This document shows positions 28,374 through 37,179 of a stretch of 64,000 bases of DNA, piece by piece. The stretch covers positions 1,860,001-1,924,000 of the forward strand of contig NZ_CP049933.1 in assembly GCF_011382985.1 (NCBI RefSeq), written 5' to 3'. The stretch is from Leucobacter coleopterorum (GTDB lineage: Bacteria; Actinomycetota; Actinomycetes; Actinomycetales; Microbacteriaceae). How positions within the stretch are numbered: position 1 is the stretch's first letter; the number at the start of each line of letters is the position of its first letter. Below the pieces are notes generated by a model that saw only the letters and a list, made by a program, of their open reading frames with translations, made no database searches and was not told the DNA's origin. The position numbers were made by a program, and so were the translations under genes.

Positions 28374-28436
28374 ATGATCATTACTAATCCGCTCGTGCCA
28401 GTGATTCTGTTTCTCCTTCTGGTGGTGTGCGTATGA
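28374..28436 (+). CDS. Putative 20-residue hydrophobic micro-protein
   Basis: ATG to TGA encodes a 20-residue peptide, almost wholly a membrane helix (VPVILFLLLVVCV at its end). Its stop overlaps the ATG of the next gene (ATGA), the overlap style used throughout this operon. The ribosome-binding site is weak. It could be a real micro-protein or simply a leader that couples translation. Confidence 0.35.
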   Translation: MIITNPLVPVILFLLLVVCV

Positions 28437-28999
28437 AGCCGCGCCAAGCCCCGACGGTTCAGCGGGAGACCACACCGAAGGTCCCGGTGCAATTTCCGCT
28501 CGTGGAGATGCGCGTGAATGACGACGGCACGATGAGCGTGCGCCTTGACGGTGCGCTATATACCCCGCCGCCCCACGCTCCAAGCTTTCGGCGCGAGTCG
28601 TTCTCGGGAGTACTCGACGCGATCACTGCGCGTCTGGCCTCACCCGTGAAGGTCGTCGTATCGGAGTGCGACGGCACCACGTTCACCGACATCGTTATCC
28701 CCCGCCAACGACCAGTCGCTTCCGCCAATACAGTAGCCGAGCCTTCTCCACCACCCTCAGATTTCTCTGCACCGCCTTCGGGGGCTGTCTCGCCGGTCGT
28801 GCCACCGGTTCCGGTCACGGGGTCTGGGTTTCTTGCTGGCGAGGACGTTGCTATTGCGGTGATCGTCTCACACTGCGGCGTGTCCCCCAACGGGCAGGTC
28901 ACCGCGTTGATCCCGCCGGAGTTTTTTCCGCACCTCCAGAACCTGCTACTCATCGGTCGCATCTCTGGCACAATCCAACAACCGAAAGCTGCATCATGA
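28433..28999 (+). CDS. Hypothetical ICE protein upstream of the coupling protein
   Basis: 189 residues. The N-terminal part (FPLVEMRVNDDGTMSVRLDG) looks like a small beta domain, followed by a Pro/Ser linker and a C-terminal part (EDVAIAVIVSHCGVSPNG) of unknown fold. Its stop overlaps the coupling protein ATG (ATGA). Not recognised; conserved position suggests a partner of the coupling protein. Confidence 0.6.
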   Translation: MKPRQAPTVQRETTPKVPVQFPLVEMRVNDDGTMSVRLDGALYTPPPHAPSFRRESFSGVLDAITARLASPVKVVVSECDGTTFTDIVIPRQRPVASANTVAEPSPPPSDFSAPPSGAVSPVVPPVPVTGSGFLAGEDVAIAVIVSHCGVSPNGQVTALIPPEFFPHLQNLLLIGRISGTIQQPKAAS

Positions 29000-30677
29000 G
29001 TGCGGGTCGGCAGGTCGGCGGCTACGGAAACGAACTCACCAACATCGCAATGGTCGGACTTGCCGCACTGTTTCTCCTCACGGGCGTGCTCCGTCTTGCT
29101 GGAACTCTGACAGCTTGGGTGACCGCTACGCCACAACCTGCGTCGGGGCTGTCTGCTGGTGTGGCGGTGTTGTTCTCACCGGGCACACCAGGGACCGCGC
29201 TGAACGCTCCGAACCTCAACCCGGTCATCTACTGGTGCATCGCTGTCCTCCTGCTCGCAAGCATCGTGGCGCTCGGGGTCTGGGTCTGGCTACTGATACG
29301 CAAGTTACAGGAGCATCAGGCGAACAACCCGCACAAGATCGTCGGCATCGCCACTCGCAGCGAGATCACGGCGCAAGCCTCAGACAAAGCATTACTGCAG
29401 CGCGCACAGCACCTCAGAGCATCCCTGTCTGAACCGCAAGCCACCGATGTCGGGTTCCACCTGGGAGCATCACAGGGGAAACCCGTCTGGGCATCAGTGG
29501 AGGACTCGATCTTGGCGTTGGGGAGTCCGCGCTCCGGGAAGGGGCTGCATATCGCGATCAATCTCATTCTGGATGCCCCCGGCGCGGTACTCACTACCTC
29601 AACCCGGCCAGATAATGTTGCCGCAACCATCCATGCCCGCAAGCGAGATGGCCGCCCGGTGGCGGTGTTTGATCCGCAACGCCTCGCCGCTGGAATATCA
29701 GCAGGGCTGCGTTGGAGTCCTATCAGGGGCTGCACCGATCCACTGACGGCGATGATTCGTGCCGCAGGTCTTGCGTCAGCGACCGGCCTCAGCGCCGGGG
29801 GTGTGGAGTCGGGTGGGTTTTGGGAGGCGAAAACCCGCGTCGCACTTCAGGCGTTACTGCACGCCGCCGCCCTTGATGAACGTACCCCGTCGGAGTTGTT
29901 TCGGTGGACGCTTGATCCCACCGCTGCGGCAGAGGCCGTCGCCATCCTGAACAGCCACCCGGACGCAGCAGCAGGGTGGGGCGAAGCATTGGGCGGGGTG
30001 ATCGATGCTGATCCGCGCACCCGTGACAGCATCTGGCAGGGAGTCGCCTTAAGTCTCGCCGCCCTCGCAGACCCTCGTGTGCTTGATGCGGTATCGCCTG
30101 GCCCCGGTGAGATGTTTGACCCGGCGACGTTTCTTGCTCAGCGCGGCACACTGTATTTGCTCGCAACCGGGTCAGGAGCCGGCGCGTCAGCATCCCTCGT
30201 AGCAGCCCTGGTGGAGGATATCGTTGAGGTCGCCCGCCGCCAGGCCGCGCTTTCCGCGGGGGCGAGGCTCGATCCCCGCTCGCGTTGGTGCTGGATGAGA
30301 TCGCGAATATTTCTCCGTTGCCGTCCCTTCCGACCCTTATGGCGGAGGGTGGCGGTACTGGGATTACGACGGTGCCGATCCTGCAATCGCTCGCGCAAGC
30401 ACGCGAGAAATGGGGAGATGACTCGGCCGGAGCGATCTGGGATGCGTCAATTGTGAAGATCATTCTCGGCGGCGGTTCAAACACCCGCGACCTCCAAGAC
30501 CTTTCGGCACTGCTCGGTGAGCGTGACGAGTTCACTGATTCGGTGACGATGGGGGCCTACGGTGACCGGTCGAGCCAGCGCTCAATCCGGCGCGTCCCAA
30601 TCTTGCCGCCCGAGAAAATCCGCACCCTCCCTTTCGGGACCGGCATTATCCTGCTCCGTTCAGCCCACCAATCATGA
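28996..30677 (+). CDS. Type IV coupling protein (TraG/VirD4-like), frameshifted as read
   Basis: Repaired length is 560 residues. Two N-terminal helices are followed by Walker A (GSPRSGKGLH) and, after the repair, Walker B (LALVLDEIANISPLP) and a TraM-recognition-type C-terminal region. One extra C in CCCC 30274-30277 joins the frames. It should bring DNA and relaxase to the channel. No relaxase gene is visible in the window. The gene ends 76 bp before an insertion sequence. Confidence 0.85.
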
Positions 30678-30787
30678 CCACGCTGAGGCCGTGGACGAAA
30701 CGTACCGACGCACCCCAACTGAGGACTGATCGCGCACTCGTCGAAACACAGTTGGGTCTGCTGAAGCTTTGATTGACTCGGGTTTCT

Positions 30788-31669
30788 TTACGCCGCGAGT
30801 GCGACGCTGCCTATATTAACAACCTCAAACTCGACCGGGGTCAACTTCCCTAACCCACGCTGGCGACGCTTGCGATGATACTTCCCCTCAATCCACGCCA
30901 CGATCGCGAGACGGAGCTCGAGTCGTGTTTCCCACACTTTCCGGTCGAGCACGTTTTTCTGCAGCAACGAGAAAAAACTCTCCATCGCCGCGTTGTCTCC
31001 GGCCGCCCCTACACGCCCCATCGACCCCTGCAGCTGATGATTGGTGAGCGCGTGTTGGAAGCTCTGCGAACGAAATTGACCGCCCCTGTCCGAATGCACA
31101 ATCGTCCCCTGGGGATACCCGCGCTGCTCGACCGCATTCTCTAACGCTGTCACGGCAAGGGTCGCCCGCATTCGGTCACCGATCGAGTAGCCCACGATCC
31201 GGTTCGACCACACGTCTTTCACCGCGCAGAGATAGAGTCGACCTTCCTTCGTCCAGTGCTCCGTAATGTCCGTAAGCCATAACAGGTTGGGCTGTTCGGC
31301 TGTGAACTCACGCTCGACCAGATCATCGCCCACCGGCGCGCCAGCTTGGGCGTTACGGCGCTTACGTTTCGTGATTACCGACCGGATTCCTGCGACATGA
31401 CACAGCCGCCACACGCGCCGTTCTGACAATTCATAGCCACGATCCTGGAGCTCGTCAGCGAGGAAACGGTACCCGTACTCGGGGTCCTCCGCATGAATCT
31501 CGCGCAACACCTCGATGAGATGCGCCTCTTCGAGCTCACGGTTCGACTGGGGCCGTTTCACCCATTGGTAGTACGCCTGCTTCGTAAACCCCAGCACCCT
31601 ACACGCCACCGCAACAGGCACCCTCACCGGGGTGCCTGCCGCAGCCATTTCACGGACGAGCGGGAACAC
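30788..31669 (-). CDS. IS3-family transposase, OrfB
   Basis: 293 residues with an rve integrase core. DDE residues are visible in WLTDITEH, HSDRGGQF and AAMESFF. The N-terminal region has the HTH_21-like GYRFLADEL segment. It starts at a GTG in the -1 frame just after the orfA stop; the sequence CCCCCAAAATAG at the junction could allow a -1 slip giving an OrfAB fusion, as is usual in IS3 elements. Confidence 0.93.
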   Translation of the reverse strand: MFPLVREMAAAGTPVRVPVAVACRVLGFTKQAYYQWVKRPQSNRELEEAHLIEVLREIHAEDPEYGYRFLADELQDRGYELSERRVWRLCHVAGIRSVITKRKRRNAQAGAPVGDDLVEREFTAEQPNLLWLTDITEHWTKEGRLYLCAVKDVWSNRIVGYSIGDRMRATLAVTALENAVEQRGYPQGTIVHSDRGGQFRSQSFQHALTNHQLQGSMGRVGAAGDNAAMESFFSLLQKNVLDRKVWETRLELRLAIVAWIEGKYHRKRRQRGLGKLTPVEFEVVNIGSVALAA

Positions 31670-31962
31670 TATTTTGGGGGCGTGATGTGAATCTGCGACA
31701 GATACGCGGCCGCCCGACGCAGCACCTCGTTCTCTTGTTCGAGGAGGCGGTTACGTTTGATGAGTTCTCGAATCTGGGCGTCTTCTTCTCGTGTCACTTC
31801 GGTTGCGAGGGGCAGGCCGCGCTCGGTCCGGTCTGCGTCGGTCACCCATTTCGAGAGCGCTGATTTCGAGATGCCGAGGTCTTTGCAGATCTGCGACTGG
31901 GTAGCGCCTTGCCTGACGAGCGCAACGGCGTCGTTTCTGAACTCTTCCGAGTATTTAGCCAT
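31669..31962 (-). CDS. IS3-family transposase, OrfA
   Basis: 97 residues: a helix-turn-helix (TQSQICKDLGISKSALSKW) followed by a leucine-zipper-like coiled coil (LIKRNRLLEQENEVLRRA). Recognises the IS ends and joins OrfB by frameshifting. Confidence 0.93.
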   Translation of the reverse strand: MAKYSEEFRNDAVALVRQGATQSQICKDLGISKSALSKWVTDADRTERGLPLATEVTREEDAQIRELIKRNRLLEQENEVLRRAAAYLSQIHITPPK

Positions 31963-32019
31963 GGTTGATATCCTCCCAGCCAGTCCCTCGGAACTGGCGG
32001 ACGAGAGTCAACCAAAGCT

Positions 32020-33054
32020 TCAGCAGACCCCCCAGGGTTTTCGGGTTTTGGATGTCTTAGCTTGTTCCAGTATCCGACAAACACGCAACCAGGTCGCCCG
32101 ATCGCACACCGGCTCTTGTGAAATGACTGGTTCCCCACTGGCATCTCGAGCTACGTAGTCAAGAAGATCTATCTTCACACCTCGTTGATGGTCAGGAACC
32201 TGCCGCATCCGATACCCGATCATCCGGGGAGAAACCAACGAACGGTAGATTGTCGCTTCGTACACGTATGCGCCCGAAGCCGTCGTAAGACCGTACTGGT
32301 CTTTCCAGTATCGCGCTATTTGTACCAAACTCTTTCCAGCCAGCACCATGTCAACTGCGTCTTTGAGAGCTTGATGCTCCACTGGGTGAGGAATCAATCG
32401 AATCCCTGTGCGTCCGAACTCATCTGTCACCCGAGGCCCAGCCGTCCAACCCAATGGCAATTTCCCACCATGATAAAAACCAGCCTCAGCAAGATGCCGT
32501 TTCGATGCCAACTGGCGTTCGCTCATTGAATCTGTCTCAACTTCGGCCAATAGCGCTTTAATCCCCGTCACTAGCTTCGCTCCTGCCGTCGCCGTGTTCA
32601 GTTCATCGGCACTATCTTGATGAGATCGAAGTATGACGTTGGCGCTCTGACAATCAGCGATCCATTCAATGCACTGTGCGGCGATTCGATTGGTTCGGTC
32701 GAGCTTCCAGAATGCAATTGCTTTCACCTTCTCCGCACCTATGTCAGATTTAAGTTGACGCCAACCTTTTCGGACGGTGACTGCAGACTTACTCGCCGAG
32801 TCGTTATCGATGTATTCTCCCATCACGGTCCAACCTCCCTCGACAGCCAACATCCGTGTGAGATCAATCCTCTGACGCTCAATCGCGTCTGCTTTGTCCT
32901 TGTGATACTTAGAAAGCCGTAGGTATAGATAGATCGGTTTCGTCCCTTCTACCGGCGTCTGAGGGCCGGTGTGAGCGAACGCAGAGTAGATTACGGTTCT
33001 AGTCGTGCGACCGGGTCTGGCGTTTGGGCCAGGACGGTGTTGTGTTGTTTTCAT
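32020..33054 (-). pseudogene. Large serine integrase, C-terminus removed by IS insertion
   Basis: 344 residues remain. The resolvase domain has YLRLSKYHKD (catalytic Ser), followed by the recombinase domain (GGKLPLGW). The reading frame enters the IS end and stops there after WGVC; the zinc-ribbon and coiled-coil part that large serine integrases need for DNA binding and synapsis is missing. The start is ATG 33054 with GGAGGAG upstream, only 14 nt after the stop of the comM fragment. The element is probably unable to excise by itself. Confidence 0.88.
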
Positions 33055-33068
33055 GTGCTCCTCCTTGG

Positions 33069-34049
33069 TCAGAAGGTGTACTTTCCATTCCTCGACTCGT
33101 CTAAAAACAACACACCGTGACAAGCCCTGGTGATAGCTCCTGGGCGCACTTCACTGCTTGACCCACCGCCGATCAGGGCGGTCTTTGAAGCGGTGTGGTG
33201 GGGGCTCTCAAACGGCGGTCGCTGAACCAGACCAGTGAGCGGAGACCCTTCCATTGATGCGATGCTGCTCGCCTCGATCGCTTCGTCGGAGGATAGGTCA
33301 GGCAGAATAGTGGGTAATCGGTTCGCCAGCATTGTTTTACCTGCTCCAGGAGGGCCAAGTAACGATATGTGGTGCCTGCCTGCGGCCGCGATGGTTAACG
33401 CTTCGATCGCGTCCGGTTGCCCAACAATATCGGCTATGTCGCCCGTGTCAGAGAGCATGTCACCACTGGCAGGAGCGGAGCTGCCCTGTTCCCCCGCACC
33501 CACATGAGGAAGCACGCACCACCCTTCTGATTCACCACGGTGCCAGGCAACAGCCCCGGCAAGATCTCGAACAGCAATAACCTCGATGTCTGAAACAAGG
33601 GCAGCTTCCGCACCGCCGCGTTCGGGCACCATCACCCGCTGAAACCCCAACTCTCGCGCCGCTACAGTTGCGGTGAGAAGCCCCGCGGGCCTACGCAGTT
33701 CACCGTCGAGCCCAAGCTCACCCAAATGAGCAATGGAAGATAACCGCTCTCGCGGGAGACGTTGCGACGCGGCGAGCGCTGACAGTGCGATAGCCAAGTC
33801 GAACCCGGAGCCCTGTTTTGGTAGAGCCGCCGGGCTCAGATTCACGGTGATGAAGCGGTCAGCAAGAGGCATTCCGGCCTGCGCCGTAGCCGTGCGAACA
33901 CGCAACTTCGCCTCAGCAAGTGCAGTGTCAGGCAAACCGATAATTGCCATACCGGGTAACTGTTGAGAAACCGCTGCCTCAACAGTCACGACCGTTCCCT
34001 CGACCCCCGTCAGCGCGATCGAAGCCGCTCTACACACTTCACCATTCAC
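33069..34049 (-). pseudogene. comM: comM (Mg-chelatase-like AAA ATPase), 5' fragment
   Basis: 326 residues instead of about 500. The N-terminal Lon-like domain (LSPAALPKQGSGFDLAIA) is followed by the AAA module with Walker A GPPGAGKTML; the frame is lost at the Walker B end (VLFLDE). The 3' half is on the far side of the ICE. ComM is a branch-migration helicase for natural transformation, so the host has lost it while the element is present. The GTG start overlaps the yraN stop. Confidence 0.9.
33090..33115. other. ICE right attachment junction in comM
   Basis: ComM matches its family up to HGVLFLDE and then changes to RNGKYTF and a stop. The point of change lies near 33093-33103 and should hold the recombined attachment site. 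The exact core cannot be set without the empty site or the other end. Confidence 0.6.
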
Positions 34050-34432
34050 GAGATACCTCGCAGGTGATCGATCCTGGGTCTGTCGTCACCGTGAAGCGTT
34101 ACGCCGACGGCATCCACTCGAAGCCCTACGCCACGCTCTCCCGCAGCTCGCACCCAGTCGAGCAGAAGCCGCCTGAGTCGCGCCATTTTTTGCGTGGTAA
34201 TCGCTTCTAGAGGATTTCCGTACCCGGTTCCACTGCGGGTTTTTACCTCGACCGCAACGAGAGTGTCTCCGTCTCGGGCGATGAGATCTAGCTCCCCGCT
34301 GCGGTTGCGCCAGTTGCGTTCCAGGATCCGAAATCCCAGTCCCTCCAAGTACCCCGCTGCGATGGCTTCTCCCCTGGCACCCAACTGCTGGTTGTGGGAA
34401 TTTTTGGGTGAGTGTATTGCTGTGCGATTCAT
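34046..34432 (-). CDS. YraN / UPF0102 family endonuclease-like protein
   Basis: 128 residues with the Holliday-junction-resolvase-like fold signatures GARGEAIAAGYLEGLGF, SGELDLIARDGDTLVAVEVKTR (metal-binding E-D-EVK pattern). Usual length. In actinobacteria it normally lies directly upstream of comM, as here. Confidence 0.92.
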   Translation of the reverse strand: MNRTAIHSPKNSHNQQLGARGEAIAAGYLEGLGFRILERNWRNRSGELDLIARDGDTLVAVEVKTRSGTGYGNPLEAITTQKMARLRRLLLDWVRAAGERGVGLRVDAVGVTLHGDDRPRIDHLRGIS

Positions 34433-34548
34433 GGTGCACCTCCTGCACCCATCGTCGGGTGAAAAGGTGACTCACGGGGCTAAATACCCGGAATGTGGAT
34501 AAGTAGTGAACGCACTCTCCAAATGCGGATTCTGTGAGCGAAGGTCGC

Positions 34549-34881
34549 TTACTCGTCGAGCGCGAGCTCTTGCGGCAGCGAGAATTCGCGTGCCGACAGC
34601 TCTTCAACGTTCACATCTTTAAACGTGAGCACACGAACTGATTTCACAAACCGATCAGCACGGTAGACATCCCATACCCAGACATCGGTCATGGAAAGCT
34701 CGAAATAGAAATCGCTACCCGCGTCTTGGCGCTGAAGCTCAACCTCATTGGCCAAATAAAACCGGCGCTCTGTCTCTACGACATACCGAAACTGGCTGGC
34801 AATGTCGCGATATTCGCGAAACAGTGTCAGCTCGGCTTCACGCTCGTAATCGTCTAGCTCTTCCTCGTTCATCCTAACCAT
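34549..34881 (-). CDS. DUF2469 family protein
   Basis: About 110 residues, acidic, with the family signatures VVETERRFYLANEVELQ and FYFELSMTDVWVWDVYR. Found in nearly all actinobacteria next to yraN and comM; function unknown. Start at ATG 34881 or 34872. Confidence 0.9.
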   Translation of the reverse strand: MVRMNEEELDDYEREAELTLFREYRDIASQFRYVVETERRFYLANEVELQRQDAGSDFYFELSMTDVWVWDVYRADRFVKSVRVLTFKDVNVEELSAREFSLPQELALDE

Positions 34882-34920
34882 CCTATCCCCGTCACCGGGT
34901 AATCGATCCGGGATTGACTT

Positions 34921-34940
34921 ATTCGAACATATGTTCGAAT
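34921..34940 (+). promoter_or_regulatory. SOS box (LexA operator) of the mutagenesis operon
   Basis: ATTCGAACATATGTTCGAAT is a perfect 20-bp palindrome and contains the actinobacterial LexA site TCGAAC-N4-GTTCGA. It ends 8 bp before the imuA' start codon. LexA binding should repress the whole imuA'-imuB-dnaE2 unit until DNA damage. The oppositely oriented DUF2469 gene starts only 40 bp to the left and could also be affected. Confidence 0.93.
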
Positions 34941-34948
34941 ATTGCTTC

Positions 34949-35598
34949 ATGCATTCTTCATCGACCGTCCGTACGCTCCAGCAGCGCATCACCCAGATGC
35001 AACCGCTGAGGCTCGATGACAGCGCTCTCCCAACGGCCCCGGGACTGCGCCAGCTCTTCCCAGGTGGGGCACTGCGAAAGGGCGCGAGTTACTCAGTCCA
35101 GGGTTCAAAGCAGCTCGCTCTCTCTATGCTCGCCGCCTCATCGGCATCCGGCGCCTGGTGCGGCATCATCGGTTACCCGACGCTAGGTGCCGAAACAGCT
35201 GCGGCACTCGGGATTGCACTCGAGCGTTGCGTTTTAATCCCCAACCCTGGGGCCGATGCATTCGGACTGTGCGGGGCATTGAGCGAGATCCTCACCGTAT
35301 TGTTACTGTTGCCCACAAGCTCCCCAGACAGGGCGATGTAGCTCGCATCGCCGCAAGGTTACGTGAGCACGGTGCCGCTCTAGTGGTCACGCACGAGTGG
35401 CCACAATCCGAGAGCACATTTCGCGTAACGGCGTCTCGCTGGAGCGGTTTGGGTGACGGTTTCGGTGCGCTTGAAGATCGTGAGGTCACTGTACAGGCTC
35501 AGGATCGGCGCGGCGTCACCTCACACACCGTGCATTTCGCGCACGGTAGCCTCGTCGATCCAGGTCTGGCCAAGCTCCACCGGCTGGTGCCGCAATGA
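34949..35598 (+). CDS. imuA': ImuA'-type mutasome protein, frameshifted as read
   Basis: Repaired length is 216 residues; a RecA-like fold protein (LRQLFPGGALRKGASYSVQG, GAWCGIIGYPTLG). The C-terminal half follows in another frame; one extra C in CCCC 35322-35325 joins them (PTSSPRQGDVARIAARLREHG). ATG 34949 is used because the earlier ATG 34931 lies inside the SOS box. With ImuB it recruits DnaE2 for translesion synthesis. Its stop overlaps imuB. Confidence 0.85.
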
Positions 35599-37179
35599 CC
35601 GCCGCGGAGCGTACACTGGTGTTCTGGGTGCCGGATTGGCCGATCCAGGCGTTCCTGCGGGATCAAGAAGAGGCGCCCGACCCCGCTATCGCACTTATCG
35701 CCCAGCACCGTGTGGTGGCATGTTCCCCTGCTGCACGCGTCGAGGGTGTGCGAATCGGCCTCCGCGAACGCGAGGCCCAGTCCAGGTGCCCCAGCCTCGT
35801 CGTGCACACGCACGATCCAGAACTTGACCTGCGTCGTTTTGCCCCAGTCGCTGCCGAGCTCGAACGGCTCGTGCCGGGAGTCGAGGTGCGGCGCCCTGGC
35901 CTGTGCGCTATGCGGGCACGCGGGCCAGCCCGTTACTACGGAAGCGAAGAACAAGCAGCAAACGCACTCATCTCCCTCGCCATAGAACTTGGATTACCCG
36001 ATGCAGGGGTGGGAATCGCTGATGGTTTGTTTGCGGCAGAACAGGCTGTTCGGGAAACAACGAACTCCGCTCTGGTTGCTTCGCCGAGCGAGCGGGTCAG
36101 GATCGTGCCTCCTGGCAACTCTGCAGCCTTTCTCAGCCCCTTACCGGTAAGTCGAGTCACGAGCGAGAGTTTCGCCACACTGCTCGTTGGGCTCGGCATT
36201 CGGACGCTGGGAGCGCTCGCCGCTCTTCCGGAAGAGGCCGTGCAGCAGCGTTTTGGAACTGAGGGAGTCGCAGCGCATCGCCGCGCTCGCGCCGCAGACC
36301 CTAGCAACAGCGATAAGGCACAACCGCGCGTTCCTGCGCGTGAATTCAGTGCAGAGATCGCGTTCGAACCACCCGTCGATACCGCTGAGCAGCTCGGTTT
36401 TGCCTGTTCGGCGCTCGCGGAACAGTTTGTTGCAGGGTTTATAGCTGAGCATTTAGTTTGCACCGCGCTTCGTGTTGAACTCACCGACGACATCGGCGCA
36501 CACCACGAACGCGAGTGGCTCCATCCTCGCCACTTCACCGCGGCTGATACTGTCGGCCGCATCCGTTGGCAGGCCGCAGCCATAGCCAGAGCGTCCGAAC
36601 GCACCGGGGCTGGCATCACACACGTGCGCGTTACCCCTACACACACCGACCACGCCGCTGCCCACGAGCCCGGTCTCTGGAACAACGAGCCAGACGCTCG
36701 CGTACATCATCACCTGAGCCGCGTTCAAAGCAGACTCGGCCACACTGGCGTCGGCACAATAGAGCTTGCTGGAGGACGGCTACTCGCCGAGCGCCAACGT
36801 TTTGTTCCCTGGGGCACAACACGAGCTCAGAAACCAAGCCATCGAACATCAGCCGCTGCGCCCTGGCCTGGTGCAATCATTGGCCCCACCCCAGCCAGGT
36901 TTTTCCTGAGCCCCTCTCCGCAGAGCTTCTTGATGGTTCGGGGGACCCTGTGCACGTCGACTCCGAAGATCTCCTCTCCACTTCTCCTTGCAGACTGCGG
37001 ATAAAGCAATACGCCGTGGATGCGCCCGTGGTTCACTGGTCGACACCGTGGGTGATTCGGGAACGGTGGTGGCAAAGCACCACCCCAGATTTAGGCTTCA
37101 AGTCCAACTTGCCGGAGATGACGCCTGGCTACTGTTTCAAGAGGGCCAGCGTTGGTTCGCAGAGGGACACTACGACTGA
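35595..37179 (+). CDS. imuB: ImuB, Y-family polymerase-like mutasome scaffold, two frameshifts as read
   Basis: Repaired length is 528 residues. It begins LVFWVPDWPIQAFLRD, where active Y-family polymerases carry catalytic acidic residues; ImuB is typically inactive and works as an adaptor to the sliding clamp and DnaE2. Frame slips lie in the CCCC runs at 36884-36892 (either run) and at CCCC 37083-37086; repair gives PSQVFPEPLSAELLDGSG and ends RWFAEGHYD. The stop overlaps the dnaE2 start (TGATG). Confidence 0.87.

Larger units (their letters stand above)
30754..32030 (-). mobile_element. IS3-family insertion sequence, copy A
   Basis: About 1.28 kb bounded by 26-bp inverted repeats (30754-30779 and 32005-32030) with one mismatch; the outer end begins GGGTCTGCTGAAGCTTTG. 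It encodes orfA and orfB. No target duplication is visible. On one side it cuts the integrase gene, and the missing integrase 3' part is not on the other side, so an adjacent deletion probably followed insertion. Confidence 0.9.
1..33105. mobile_element. Integrative and conjugative element in comM (left end outside window)
   Basis: The region carries a complete set of conjugation functions (primase-polymerase, ParB-like, M23 lysin, TrbL-like channel, VirB4-like ATPase, coupling protein) plus a large serine integrase whose gene begins about 45 bp from the point where comM stops matching its family. Large serine integrases using comM as target are known in actinobacterial elements. The comM 3' half is not seen anywhere in the window, so the left end should lie beyond position 1 and the copper genes would be cargo. 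The right boundary is seen directly as the comM disruption. The left extent is inference: the copper island could instead be a separate insertion. Confidence 0.6.

Noticed and set aside
28666..30456. Long frame beginning at 28666 as the coupling protein start
   Set aside because: The first 110 residues overlap the preceding gene in another frame and are Arg/His/Ser-rich noise; ATG 28996 makes the ATGA overlap.
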